A stretch of 64,000 nt of DNA from Cordia subcordata. Taxonomy: Eukaryota; Streptophyta; Magnoliopsida; Boraginales; Cordiaceae. The DNA is taken from assembly GCA_028554755.1 (NCBI GenBank), contig JAPTOF010000010.1, positions 14,518,501-14,582,500 of the forward strand, given 5' to 3'. The notes under the pieces are model-generated. The model made no database searches. It was not told the origin of the DNA and saw nothing but the letters and a program-made list of their open reading frames with translations. Of the stretch, positions 44,867 to 56,290 are shown one piece after another (within the stretch, counting starts at the first letter, position 1; every line of letters begins with the position of its first letter). The translations under genes were made by a program, and so were the position numbers.

Positions 44867-46530
44867 GGGGCTCACAAAATGACGTAAGAGGCCTTATTCA
44901 CAATATACCAAAAGAATAAAAAGAGAAACGTGTGCCAAGTCAACATTGTGTCTCTTGCACACTTATTCAATAAACTTCACTTTTTCATATTTTTTCTGCC
45001 TCTTTGGCTTTTTCACTTTTTTTTTTTTGGCTTTTTCAAGCTTTTTGCCTTTTTCCATTCTTTTTGATTTTTTGTCAATTCATAACATGAGCAAATAGCA
45101 AAGAAAAAGAAAGGCTAAGACACATGAAAAAAACCAATCAAGGAAAGGGCACTCATATCAACAACCCCTTTTTCAACTCTTTTTCCAACCAAGCCATGGG
45201 GTAGCTACAAGGTGCATTTTTAGAAGTGCTCACTCCCTATAGTTTTCAAAAGGTATCTCCTCAAAGTTTCGGATCTCTCTCCACTCTATTCACTTCCCAC
45301 AATACAACCATATATCCATCAATCAATTAAGTCAATCAACAAGAGCCAACACTTTAATCAACCAAGAGATAAATGACTCTAAATGCACAAAAAAAAATTT
45401 AACCATTTTTAATAAAGTAATGCAATCTATCCTAGACAAAGCATAAACTACCCTAAACAAAGCATAAAACAATAAGACCAAACTCCCACACCCCTAAACC
45501 TAAACTTTGCTTGTCCTTAAGAATATAGAAGAAAGGCACACAGCGCATTTGAAAGCGAGTATAGGAGGTGGGGATGGGGACGATAAAGTGGACAAGTGGA
45601 GAAAAGATATATACAACCTTGTGTTCTTTTCAAAGCTTTTCGATGCCAATGATTTATGAATCCTCTACTAACCCTATTTTTCAACAAACCAAGCACTTAC
45701 AAAGCACAAGATTAATAGCATTTGCCATGCAAGCTTGCATTGGCATCATCAAATGATAAACAAGGTGTATGAAAAGGGGAAATGATAGAAATAGGGATCA
45801 ACACTTGGGAGGGTGAAAAAGAAAACAAATGAATAGTGAAAGAAAATCAAAGAACAAAAATAATGAAAAAGTAAAAAAAAAAAAAGATAAGGAGAACAAA
45901 GAAAACAACGAGAGTATAAACATGTCTAGGGTGCGTCCTAGCAACGCTGGATTTTACGCTTCCAGCCTGGCGCTAATGTTAGAGCAAACCATGTTTAAAA
46001 TTGCGAGGCACAAATTATCGGATATTCAACCAAGCACAAATAATAGAAGGAAAAGGGTCATGCAACAAATGATGGGGCAATGAATGCACAATGTAACCCT
46101 TTTCTAGATCCCACCCCGAAATATCAAATGAGAATGTGTATGCAAGTGTGGAAGGCGTCATGCATGAAAGTGAAAGATCATGGCCTACATGTGCTCTAAC
46201 TACCCACCCCATGGCCTTCTTCTTGTAATGAAGGGCTAAGAACACACTCTTTCCTTGGGTCAAGGATAGGTCTAATGCATGCAACATAGGACAAGCATTT
46301 TCTAATCCTAGATGAAAATGTTCTATGCAAGAAGGCTTAAAAGTGAGCTCTAAAAAGGGAGGCTCAACAAAATAGGAAATGGGAGTAGGGACGACACTTG
46401 GAGAAGGAAGGTCAATAGTAAAGGACGTTGAAGTACTACACTCTTCTTCTCCACAAGATGTATCATGATTTACCCTAGGTCACTCTATCTCCTCATGAGG
46501 GCTAGAGTCAATCTTAAGAATAAGCAATGA
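44867..46530 (-). mobile_element. Minus-strand gypsy-type internal fragment between the duplicated units
   Basis: Read on the minus strand it parallels 7950-8880 of the Athila element (AAGCTTTGRAARAANACAAGG, GGACAAGCAAAGTTTAGG, GTGAGTGCCCTTTCCTTRATTGG and the A-rich AAAAAG block). Upstream on that strand a degenerate coding-like stretch remains (46500-45930; an open part at 46287-46015 includes GKSVFLALHYKKKAMGW). It has no LTR at either end here. It ends next to a doubled GCAATGATA (46525 and 46541), where unit B begins. Confidence 0.65.
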
Positions 46531-47093
46531 TAAAAAAAAAGCAATGATATGTTTTATTGCTGATAAAAAAGACTGGCAAAGAGTATTTCAATTTATGTTA
46601 GTATTGTATAAAATTAATTGTTATACATAAACTCTTTATACTAAATCAAAGAACAAATATAGTTTGATTAATTGAGTTGATTTTCATTCTATTATAACTT
46701 GTTAAAATAATTTTACCAAATATATGAAATAAAATAAGCGTCCCATTCTAGCTTTTTCATGGGTTTAACCAAATACAAATAAATAAATAAATAAATAAAA
46801 TATTCCATAATAATTCTGCTCTAAATTCCATTCTATCTTAAATAACCATTCTTTTCTAATCATGTTATTGTATCAAACAAGCCATAAATCCAAACTCCTT
46901 CATAAGCTCGTTCTTTGGGGTGTTGATTTGTAGCCCTTGATTAGTCATAGGCACTTGAGCATGCCCATTCGGTCAAGATCGAGGAGGACTTGACCGAACA
47001 TAGGGATCCCTTGGCTCCCAACGACTTATGGGTTGATATTGCATTGAACTTTGCCCGTTGGACTCACATCCAGGACCAGATCAATAACTCTAA

Positions 47094-47900
47094 GGGGTGT
47101 CTGGTTCGGAGAATAAAAAATGATTCTCGGGATTCACATTCCCAGGAATCAAATTTCTGGGAAAGTGATTCCCGGGAATGATCTAAAAACTATTTGGTAT
47201 ATAAAGAAAATTTCCAACAATGTTAACTTGTCATATTTGTTTAAAAACTATTATTGCTGGAAATTTTGAGCTATTTTACAAAAATGTCCCTTAATTAATT
47301 AATTAATTAATTAATAATATTATTAATATTAATAATAATAATATTATTATTATTTATTTATTTATTTCTTTGATTGTAATTTTTAATTAACTATAAATTA
47401 ATATATTAATTATTATTTTATTAATTTTGAATTGATGAATTATTTTTAATTAATAAATTACTTATTATTTATTATAATTATTTTATTTTATTTTATTTTT
47501 AATTATTTAATTTTTTTTTAAATTATTATTTTAAATTAATTATTAATTATTTTTATTTTTATTAACAATTTTGCCATCCTCGTCTTTACCCCAAACTAGG
47601 GGTTGCTTATCGTGTTTTAAGATAAAGCGTTTATTATTATTTATTAATTATTTTTTTATTAGTGTAATATTTATCATAGTTAGAGGGTCTTAAATATGGG
47701 GTTTTTTTTGTCTTTTTAATGACTTTACACATTCCCACTTTGTGGGAATAGAAATTGAGCAAATCATGGGAATATTGCATTCTCGGGAATGCAACATGCC
47801 TAGGAATCATTTTTCATTCTGTGAACCAAATGTGGGAATATCATATTCCTGAATTCACTTTCCCAGGAATCTTTCATGATTCCGTGAACCAAACGGCCCT
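47094..47900. mobile_element. PIF/Harbinger-like non-autonomous element
   Basis: Ends GGGGTGTCTGGTTCGGAGAA and (inverted) AGGGCCGTTTGGTTCACGGA; TAA on both sides (47091-47093 and 47901-47903) fits the 3-bp target duplication of this superfamily. Subterminal sequence is full of ATTCCCGGGAAT-like palindromes. The interior is extremely AT-rich. The matching unit A site (about 30338) is uninterrupted. Confidence 0.75.
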
Positions 47901-48952
47901 TAAAATGCTTGTGAAATCTCTTATAACATGTGGATCTCAAAGGGAATATAGCACATTTCCCACATATGGCACTAATTGACAGTACAAAGATTATCTGTCA
48001 AGTTTCTCCATGCAAACTTGGGTGGTTTGACACGGATGGATCTACAAAAAAACTAAAAGTCATGTTTAACATGGATGGATCTAGAAAACAACTAAAAGTT
48101 ACAAGGGTTGTCAATGGGGCAAGGTTGGCATACCCCCACCCCGCACCTAGCGGAGAAATACTCACCCCGACCCGGTCCCCGCCCCTATCCCGGCTACCGG
48201 GTTTAGTTTTGGACACCATACCCACCCCTATAACCTCAAAAAAAAAAAAAACCCTAGGCTTTGGCGGAGCACCTGTAATTATCTTATAAAAAATAAAAAA
48301 TTGGAATTTCAAAAGACAATACTAAGATTTTCAATAAAAAGCTGAAAATCTTAAAAAAAAAAAAACCTCTCAAAAGAAAAGGAGGGAAAAAACACACTAA
48401 ATTCAATTCTAGAAAAGAAAATACTAAAATCTATAATCAAAATAAAAAAATTAAAATTCTGAAAAATTAAAATTTTAAGATGCAACCACTATAGATTTAT
48501 CATTTTTTCATCTCCAAGCAACAATATCTCCAACAATCATACTAAAATCTCAAAAGCAAGAAAGAACCACAAATAGACAAACTTCTAAAAAAAATAAAAA
48601 AATAAAAGTGGGAAAGGGACAGTCGCACGGGGAAGGAGAAGAGATGATCATTGGCGGCGGCAAGAGAGAGATTTTTTGTCACAAACGTTGAGATGTTCGT
48701 GTGGTGGTTGGTCACGGTGGTAGGGGTGGCGCGGTGGTTAATCGAGGTGGCACTTGAAGTGACAAGTAGAGGTGGAAGGGGTGGAGGCTCATGGGTGGAG
48801 GTGGAGAGCGAGGTGGGGAGAGGGGGTGGAGGCTACGGGAAAAGGGGTTGGGAAAAGTAAGAATTTCTAGGGTCTTATGTGTGTGTGTGTGTAAAAAAGT
48901 TAAGCCAAAAAAGAAAAAGAATAGGAAATGAGATTTGGGGTTTGAGAGGAAG

Positions 48953-48953
48953 T

Positions 48954-48990
<37 letters not shown>

Positions 48991-49205
48991 ATGTATATAT
49001 ATATATGTATATATGTATATATGTATATATATGTGTATATGTATATATATGTGTGTATATTTATATATATATATATATGTATACATATATATGTGTATAT
49101 GTGTGTATGTATATATATATATATATGTGTATATATATGTGTATATATATATACATATATACATATATATATCTATATCTATATCTATATATATATGTGT
49201 CTGTT
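48953..49205. repeat. Compound (TA)n/(TG)n microsatellite
   Basis: About 250 bp of TATA/TGTG simple sequence inside the hAT-like element, followed by smaller arrays at 49311-49340. The several ORFs here on both strands encode only Y/I/C/V or H/T/Y/I repeats and are artefacts. Confidence 0.92.
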
Positions 49206-49813
49206 GGTATATGCATATGTGTATGATTATAAGTTTTAAAACTTATTATTTCGACTTAACAAATTGTATGAATTATAATTCACTTACTAATTAATTTGGC
49301 ATACTATTAAGTGTGTGTGTGTGTGTGTATATATATATATGGTTTCACATAAAAATTAAATAATAATTTATTTATTTAAAATTAAATTAAAATAACTATA
49401 ATTCTCTAAATTAAATTTAATTGAATTATAAAATAATCAAATAAGTTACACAATTATAATTAAATTAATTAAATGTGTTTAAGTTAGAGATTAAAGAATT
49501 AAATTAAATATTATAAAATAAAATTAGTTATATAAGTTGAATCAATTACAACAAAATGTAATGATACTATAGAGTAATCAATTTGTATCACCAATTAGGT
49601 AACATGTTTCGAATCTATTAAGCTACGTAGGTTACAGATATTATAATGACTAATGGAATTGACACACATTTGACTTATCTCTTAAGTTCTAAATTATAGC
49701 GTATGACTAGAATAGTATCCGTGCGATGCACAAGATATCATCATATCACTTAAATAACATTTTTTTTTTACAAGGATTGATATTAAAGTACACAAAAAAT
49801 CTTTAATTAAGCA

Positions 49814-49986
49814 CTCATTAGAAATCTCTATCAATATTTTGTAATTAGTGAGACCCATAGGTAATATAAGCTTTTATACATGTGTATAAATAGATTATTA
49901 CTCATTAGAAATCTCTATCAATATTTTGTAATTAGTGAGACCCATAGGTAATATAAGCTTTTATACATGTGTATAAATAGATTATT
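49814..49986. repeat. 87-bp perfect tandem duplication
   Basis: Two copies starting CTCATTAGAAATCTCTATCA (49814 and 49901) with no differences I can see. Inside the hAT-like element. Confidence 0.85.
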
Positions 49987-50854
49987 GAATTATTTAGGTC
50001 ATGCCTAATAAGTAAGTTTTTTATAAGCACTTTTTTTTTGTGTCATGCTTTTATAATTAAACCATATATGATATATTATTGCTTAAATATTTTATGTACT
50101 TAATAATTTATTCATAAATTATGGAGTTTTAGTACTCTATTTACTATTAAAATATTTATTATAAGATATTTTATAAAAAATTTTATGTATACGTTAAATT
50201 ATAGAATATTTATTTACTTAATAATTTGGTATAAGTTTATTATAAATTCCTTTTACATATAAAATCATGGTTTATTTAGAGTTTTATAGGATGCTTGTGA
50301 TAAGATTATTGTTTAAATTTATAAAAATAGGTAAGGATATCTCCTTAAAGTATTTTGTTTCTTAATTACAATCATATCTACTATACACTAATGTAACAAT
50401 AATACAATCACAAGATCAAATATCTCGTATCTATACCATATATTATTAAATTAAAGTTTTTCTACTTCTATTTGTGTTATTACTTATTAGTTTGTACATT
50501 AATCTATTATTTATTATCTATTATATTTTCTACTACTTTTTAGTTTTTGAAGAACTTAAGATTAAATATTTAAATTTGTAATTTTTAGTAAAAATATACA
50601 CATTTGTAAAAGTACTAATTTTTGGAATCTATAATAAATAATAGACATAAAAAAGAATTAAAACAATTGCAAAAATAATTGAAAAGGAAAAAAGTTTGGC
50701 CAAGGAGTAAGGGGCTAGAAAGGGCAAAAAACTATTGAAAGGGAAAAGGGCTGGAAGAATTGAACCTGCATTCAATAAGAGAAAACAACACCATCAACCG
50801 CTAGGCTCAAGGTAACTTTGCAGCAATCTTAAAAAAATTTATACATGTATAGTT

Positions 50855-50857
<3 letters not shown>

Positions 50858-50897
<40 letters not shown>
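50858..50897. repeat. (TA)n microsatellite
   Basis: Uninterrupted TA run bordering the GC-rich right end of the hAT-like element. Confidence 0.9.
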
Positions 50898-50900
<3 letters not shown>

Positions 50901-51085
50901 GGGGCAAGGCGGGGCGCCGTTACCCAACCCCAACCCCACTTTGCCCCGGCACTGGTGCAACACTAAAAAGGCCCACCCTGCCCCGCCTAAGAGTTTTTTT
51001 GGCAAAAAAACCGCCCCAACCCCGCCAGTACCTCTACGGGGCGGGGCGGTGCGAGGCAAATTACCATTGACATTCCTAAAAGTTA

Positions 51086-52904
51086 TAGATGGATCTAAAA
51101 AACAACTAAAAGTTGGGTTAGGTTGATGATAGCGGTACTGTGGTGACAACCGAAGGAATTTTGATGATTGTCAGTAATCAAGTCGAACTCATAGAGCAAA
51201 GAAATGGAATAAATGCTTAAGCCTTTAAGAACTACACACCTTGGCTTATGATATGGTTGGGTATTTATAGATCCTTGGGGGACTAAAGCTTGGATTGGAT
51301 CTGTTTCTTAGGTTGATATGGGTAATGACATAGATGATGGAGTCCAAATTGGATTGATATTTGGTGCCTTAGAATGACTAGATCTCTTACCCAATTAGGG
51401 AATATCCTAGAGTTCTTTGGCTTGACTCTGACAGAATTGAAGTCATGTGGGGTGAGACTCCCACCTTGAATAATTTGACACCCTTTTCAGATCAAGCAAT
51501 ACCAAGATGCAGAATATTCAATTTAGATCAGGGCATATATCTATTTAATAAAATCCTCACGAAATATTATATAATATTCCTTACATTTCTAAAATAATTA
51601 TTATGAATTTTTTTATTTCTTTGTAGTGCTTATTTTACTGTTATTGTGCCTTTTTGTTGATGCCTTATTTGGAATTAGTAATTACATGACCATTTTAGTG
51701 CTTTTTTTTTCTTTTTATTCATTTTATTACATTGACCTTGTTAAGTACAATAAATAAATATAACCAAATCTTCTCTATAAGCTTAAAATTTTAGATATCG
51801 TGGTAATTTAATATGATATCAGAACTTAAAAATCAAATGGTCTCAGTTCGAAATTCACCGCTATCCATTTAAGAATATTAAATTATCCAGCTGTAAGCTT
51901 TAACAAAATTATGCTGCATGTGAGAGTATGTACAACAAATAAATATAACCAACTGCTCTCCACAAGCTTAAACTTTTAAATGATGAGGTGGTAACTTAAT
52001 AGACCTATTATTTTGTTAACTTTAATCTATGATTCAATTGATGTTGTTACATTTATTTATTTTTAAATATAATATTAAAAATTTGACCAACTATTTCAGC
52101 CTTCACATTGTCATTTTTAAGAGTATTCAATTTAACTTGTACTACTACGTGGTATATTTTTTTTGGTCAAATAGTACGTGGTATTGAAAGAGCCCTAAAC
52201 TCACATAAATTTAGCTCTATATAATAATATTAGCATGTCTAACCATGAAATGTACGGGTTTTGATATTTATGTAATGCGATATAAATTAAAAATTATGTA
52301 ATGATTTAAAAATTAAAAAGTGTTTTTGAAAATTATTTTAATATTTATATAATATGATAGTACTCATATGATACACGGGATAAATGAGTATTTTTTCATT
52401 TTTATAATTGTTAATGGTCAAATTTGACAATTAATGTAAGAGATAAAAAATAAATATATTTTTTCTTAATAAATTTTTAACATTGAATACAACATTTATA
52501 TCTTTTATAACATCTAATAATTTTAGGGAAAAAGTGAATGATATAGATTGATACATTTTCATTATTTATTGGACATCTTTTTAAGCTAACAAATTTACTT
52601 TTTCCTTTTTTAAAAAAATGGTTAGTCTTTTTTAAAAAAAAATCCAAAAAACATGACATGTAGTGAAATTATAACAAAGCTGATATTCATGCAATAGTTG
52701 ATAGTCATATGGAGCAGTAAACTTTTCTTTATTATATAGGACAGATGAATACATTGCAAGTACTTGGCTGCTATTCAACTAGTCAATATTATGGTTTGTC
52801 AACATACAATTTCTTTATCTTTGTCATGCGTCGCACGTTTCTCAAGCGCGCCTCATGCATGATGATAGATTATATTTATTACTTAGGTGATACAACAAAA
52901 CGTA
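51086..52904. repeat. Duplicated AT-rich intergenic block, unit B copy
   Basis: It matches 30660-32350. No gene seen. It lacks the MITE present in unit A at 32351. Confidence 0.55.
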
Positions 52905-53105
52905 GCATTGGAGTGGGAATCAGGAACTAGTAGTGAGTCGTTTTCACTCGCAAATAGTTTGAGGATTTCGTTTTGTTCTAGATTCATTCGCGTCATTCCT
53001 TGACTGAAAAAAAATTTGCTTTCGTGTTCGAACGGATACTCTAGCTTGGTCAATGGCGAAGCAAAACTGGAAACCCAACGTAACATACACGTTGCTGCAA
53101 TAATA
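52905..53105. other. Conserved higher-GC island, unit B copy
   Basis: Counterpart of 32585-32800 with several small deletions (for example a 17-bp gap near 53026). Unequal indels argue against present coding function. Confidence 0.4.
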
Positions 53106-53890
53106 TAATTCTGTGTAGTATATTCTGTTTGTGATCATTTGATCTCCAGTAATAGAGTGTTCAATTAAGCAGAGAGTTTTATGGAGGAAGTAAAATACGT
53201 GGATATTTCCTTCTTATTAGGATAAAAGACTCTAAATTTCTGTGATTTACTATAAGTGCATCTACTGCAAGTGAATATAACATAATTTGTGGATTAAAAA
53301 GTCTCTCATTACATCTCTAAACCTTTTGAAAATATTCTTATACACCCCCCAAAACCCTAAACCCTTCGACAGTATTCTTACCCCCCCCCCCCCAACACAC
53401 ACACAACCATTAACGAGACTAACAAAATTAAATTTTATAGCAAAAGGAACTTTTATGCCCCATATTGCATCATTCATATTTTGCCCCAACTAATTAGAAT
53501 AATGCTAGATATCACCTTATTTTTAGATTTCATGTTCATCCCTTAATTGGCATGTTGAGTTGGCATGCCAATTATATTTTTTTAATGTCTCTCGTTCTTT
53601 ATTTTTTCTTATGAGAATTAAAATAAGCATTCACCTACAGAAATAAATTTTTAGCATGGGCAGTCATACGTGAGAAGAAAAAAATATGGCGGGGAAAAAA
53701 ATGGTCCAACAAGTTCTGCTTTAGTATATAGTATAAACATTGAGTAAAAAGAATTGACAAGTTAGTAAAAAAAGATAAGAGATGTCTGGTATGGATAAGT
53801 AAAAAGACAAAGAAAAGAAAGAAGGAAACCTTAATTAAGGGAAAGAAGAAAGGAAATAAAGAAAAAGAAAAGGAAATAAAGAAGGGTGAG
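53106..53890. other. Unit B-specific non-coding DNA with the left arm of a nested inverted repeat
   Basis: Contains a C-run next to a CA run (53380-53404). From 53486 (AACTAATTAGAATAATGCTAGATATCACC) it forms the left arm of inverted repeats whose partners lie at about 54968-55045 and 55415-55460. No gene seen. Confidence 0.5.
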
Positions 53891-53900
53891 AAAAACATAA

Positions 53901-54641
53901 GGGTAAAATACACTAGACCCCTCTATGATCTATCATAAGTGTGCAATACATTCTGTAGTGTCAAAAGTCCTACAGCAAACCCCTGTGGTGAGTAAAAGTT
54001 CTACACATACTCCTCACTGTTTACATCATTCTTCACGGTGTTAAAATTTACATTAAAAAAGATGTTAATAGCCTTGCTCTACTTATTCAATTTTCCATCA
54101 TCATCACCATCATCATCACCACCATCATTATTATTATTAATTAAAATTTTTTGATAGACAAATATTTTTTTACTTATTTTTCTGTGTTATCAGATATTAA
54201 ATACATAAAAAAAAATTTACAATATTGAGCAAATTGCAGAAATGTAAAAATTATGTTTCTTTGTTGTTTTTATTTACTTGCATAGAAATCTCAAATTTGT
54301 GTTTTCGATATCTAGAACAAATGACCTTTTTCTATTTATTGAGCATTTGTTTTGGTTGGCTAAAAAAATTAGCATGTCACGAAATAAGTCTTAATTAATC
54401 TAAAAATATAATTAAATATTCAATTCGATAATAGCTACATCGTTGAAGCTCAAATCTCGCCAAACCAATGAGGCCGAAGCTTTAACATTTTCGACCAATA
54501 ATAATCCATTTGTTTGCCAAAATTTTTTTAAAAAAATATATTAAAAAATATTTTTTAAGTATTTTGTGTTTGATAACACAAGAAAATAAATTAATAAGAA
54601 AATAATTTTCTATCAAAAATTTTAATTGAAAATAAAATAAC

Positions 54642-54721
<80 letters not shown>

Positions 54722-54944
54722 GAATAAGAATAATAATAATAATAATAAAAGAAAGTTGAACAAATGGGCTAAGGCTATTAATGCCTTTTTTATGTAAATT
54801 TTAACACCATTAGGAGAGACATAATCAGTAAAGGCCACGCGAAAAGCTTTTATTTACCACAGGGGTTAGTTGTGGGCTTTTAGCACCACAGGGGTGTATT
54901 GTGTACTTATGATAGATTATAAGGGGGTCTGATGCATTTTACCC
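53901..54944. mobile_element. MULE-type MITE with a perfect 9-bp target duplication
   Basis: TIRs of about 105 bp start GGGTAAAATACACTAGACCC at the left and, inverted, GGGTAAAATGCATCAGACCC at the right; both continue with ATCTATCATAAGT and ACCCCTGTGGT phrases. AAAACATAA lies on both sides (53892-53900 and 54945-54953). The interior encodes nothing and holds a long (AAT)n array. Confidence 0.85.
54637..54765. repeat. (AAT)n microsatellite
   Basis: About 40 trinucleotide units with two G interruptions near 54722-54728. The poly-leucine ORF on the minus strand is an artefact. Confidence 0.93.
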
Positions 54945-54967
54945 AAAACATAAAGTAGGAGAGAGAT

Positions 54968-55460
54968 TTAGAAAAAAGTCTAATTAGAATGCTAACTCAA
55001 CATGCCAAGTAAGAGGCGAAAATGAAGTATATACTAGAAATAAGATAATATCACCAAAGATTTATGCTCTGTTTGTTATAGTCTTATTTTAAGATACTTA
55101 TCCTATTGAAATGAGGGTAAATCTTATAAGATTTAAGAAATCTTATCATGCATCCTATGAAAATTTAAAACAAAACCATACTTTTTATTTTATAAGAAAT
55201 AAGCAATCCTTCCTATCTTATTTTTTACAACTATAAAATGCATGGTGTATATGATAAGATATCTTAAATCTTATAAGATATCTCCAAATTTCAATAGAAT
55301 AAGCATATTAAAATAAGATCATTCCAAACACACTATTAGTGATCAAGTGGTACGTCTCTCACTTTCAGTGTGAGTAGTCCAAAAATCAGTTCTCATAATT
55401 ACATGTAATAGGCAAAAATAAGATGATATATAGCATTATTCAACTAATCATACGCATTTT
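54968..55460. repeat. Right arms of the nested inverted repeat, with intervening non-coding DNA
   Basis: 54968-55045 (ATGCTAACTCAACATGCCAA) inversely matches 53500-53565; 55415-55460 (AAGATGATATATAGCATTAT) inversely matches 53490-53530. Between them is low-complexity sequence with repeated ATCTTAT/ATAAGAT. This looks like one or two decayed TIR elements. Confidence 0.5.
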
Positions 55461-55464
55461 TTTC

Positions 55465-55640
55465 CCCTTACCTCAACCCCATCCCTACTCAATCACCACC
55501 CTATCACCCCTAGCCCTACCCCGCCACCCACTCCATCACTCCCCACCCCATCCCGTTCCGTCACCACCCACCCTATCCCCTTTCCGACGCCCCCCACCTC
55601 CAATCCTCACATTCCCTTCACCCCCACCCCTAAACCCCGA
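55465..55640. other. Cytosine-rich tract
   Basis: About 175 bp with almost no G on the plus strand and repeated CCACCC / CCCCACC / CACCCTATCCCC. The proline/serine ORF over it is a composition effect. Confidence 0.7.
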
Positions 55641-56184
55641 TTCTAAAGCCAAGATGCATCCATAATATGCCAGCACTAGTGCTGCAAGTGAATGCTTAGA
55701 GAAATAGGCTCATAAGCAAAAAATTAATTAGTGAAAGATGTGGTTTATTGATAAATTAATTAATTAGTTGTGAGTAGTTACATATTGAAAAAAATATATA
55801 TTCTTGTAGAAACTTTTGCTCAGGGTTTATGGTTATTATTGTGTTCAAAATTAAGATCATACAAACCGCATAGAAATTATTAGAGAGAGAGAGAGATGGG
55901 GATAAATCAACAAAGCCCTTAGAACACTTAAAAGTTGATTCACCAGATCTCGTTATTTTTCAAGCTAAAGTTCTCTTGGTCTTTATGAGCTGGTAACAAT
56001 ATCACCTTTCCTATTGTGCTTTGAATTCGACTATTTGCTGCATATCAAAAAGTAATCGTCTGCAAGTATCTAATGTGAAATACACTGAGTATCAAAGGTA
56101 AACTAATTGAAATTAAAACAGGCACCTGACTAAGTTATAAAAGTATATGATATATTTATTTTATGGTGATAGGTTAAAACATGA

Positions 56185-56290
56185 ATAATATGTAGCCTAG
56201 TTGGTTAGAGTATTTATTATTTAATTTAAGATAGAGGGTTTAAATTCTTTTAGTAATATTTCTTTTGTAAAAGGAAAAGAGAAGGGCAGT
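56185..56290 (+). mobile_element. tRNA-derived SINE-like sequence
   Basis: The A-box-like TAGCCTAGTTGGTTAGAG (56193-56210) and the B-box-like GGGTTTAAATTC (56236-56247) have tRNA-like spacing, but no cloverleaf acceptor stem surrounds them. This is the head of a plant SINE rather than a tRNA gene. The 3' end is not defined. Confidence 0.5.

Larger units (their letters stand above)
48102..51077. mobile_element. hAT-like element, non-autonomous
   Basis: The left end CAAGGGTTGTCAATGG matches the hAT terminal pattern; the right end, inverted, reads AGGAATGTCAATGG, two bases short. AAAAGTTA lies on both sides (48094-48101 and 51078-51085), the 8-bp duplication expected for hAT. Both subterminal regions are very GC-rich (48115-48200 and 50900-51060). 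It is inserted in the CAACTAAAAGTT array. No transposase is seen. The interior holds a G-rich stretch (48640-48850), long microsatellites and AT-rich DNA. Confidence 0.75.

Noticed and set aside
48712..49294. Several ORFs of 88-150 residues over 48.7-49.3 kb
   Set aside because: They translate a TA/TG microsatellite into Y/I/V/C or H/T/Y/I repeats; not proteins.
53635..53913. Minus-strand ORF rich in F/S/L
   Set aside because: Reads through an A/G-rich repeat and the MULE TIR; no domain and not conserved in unit A.
54482..54838. Poly-leucine ORF
   Set aside because: Product of the (AAT)n microsatellite.
55423..55665. Proline-rich ORF, possible extensin-like peptide
   Set aside because: The tract is simply C-rich with no signal peptide and no SPPPP periodicity; a composition artefact.
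56193..56247. Functional tRNA gene
   Set aside because: A and B boxes are present, but the acceptor and anticodon stems do not pair; better explained as a SINE head.
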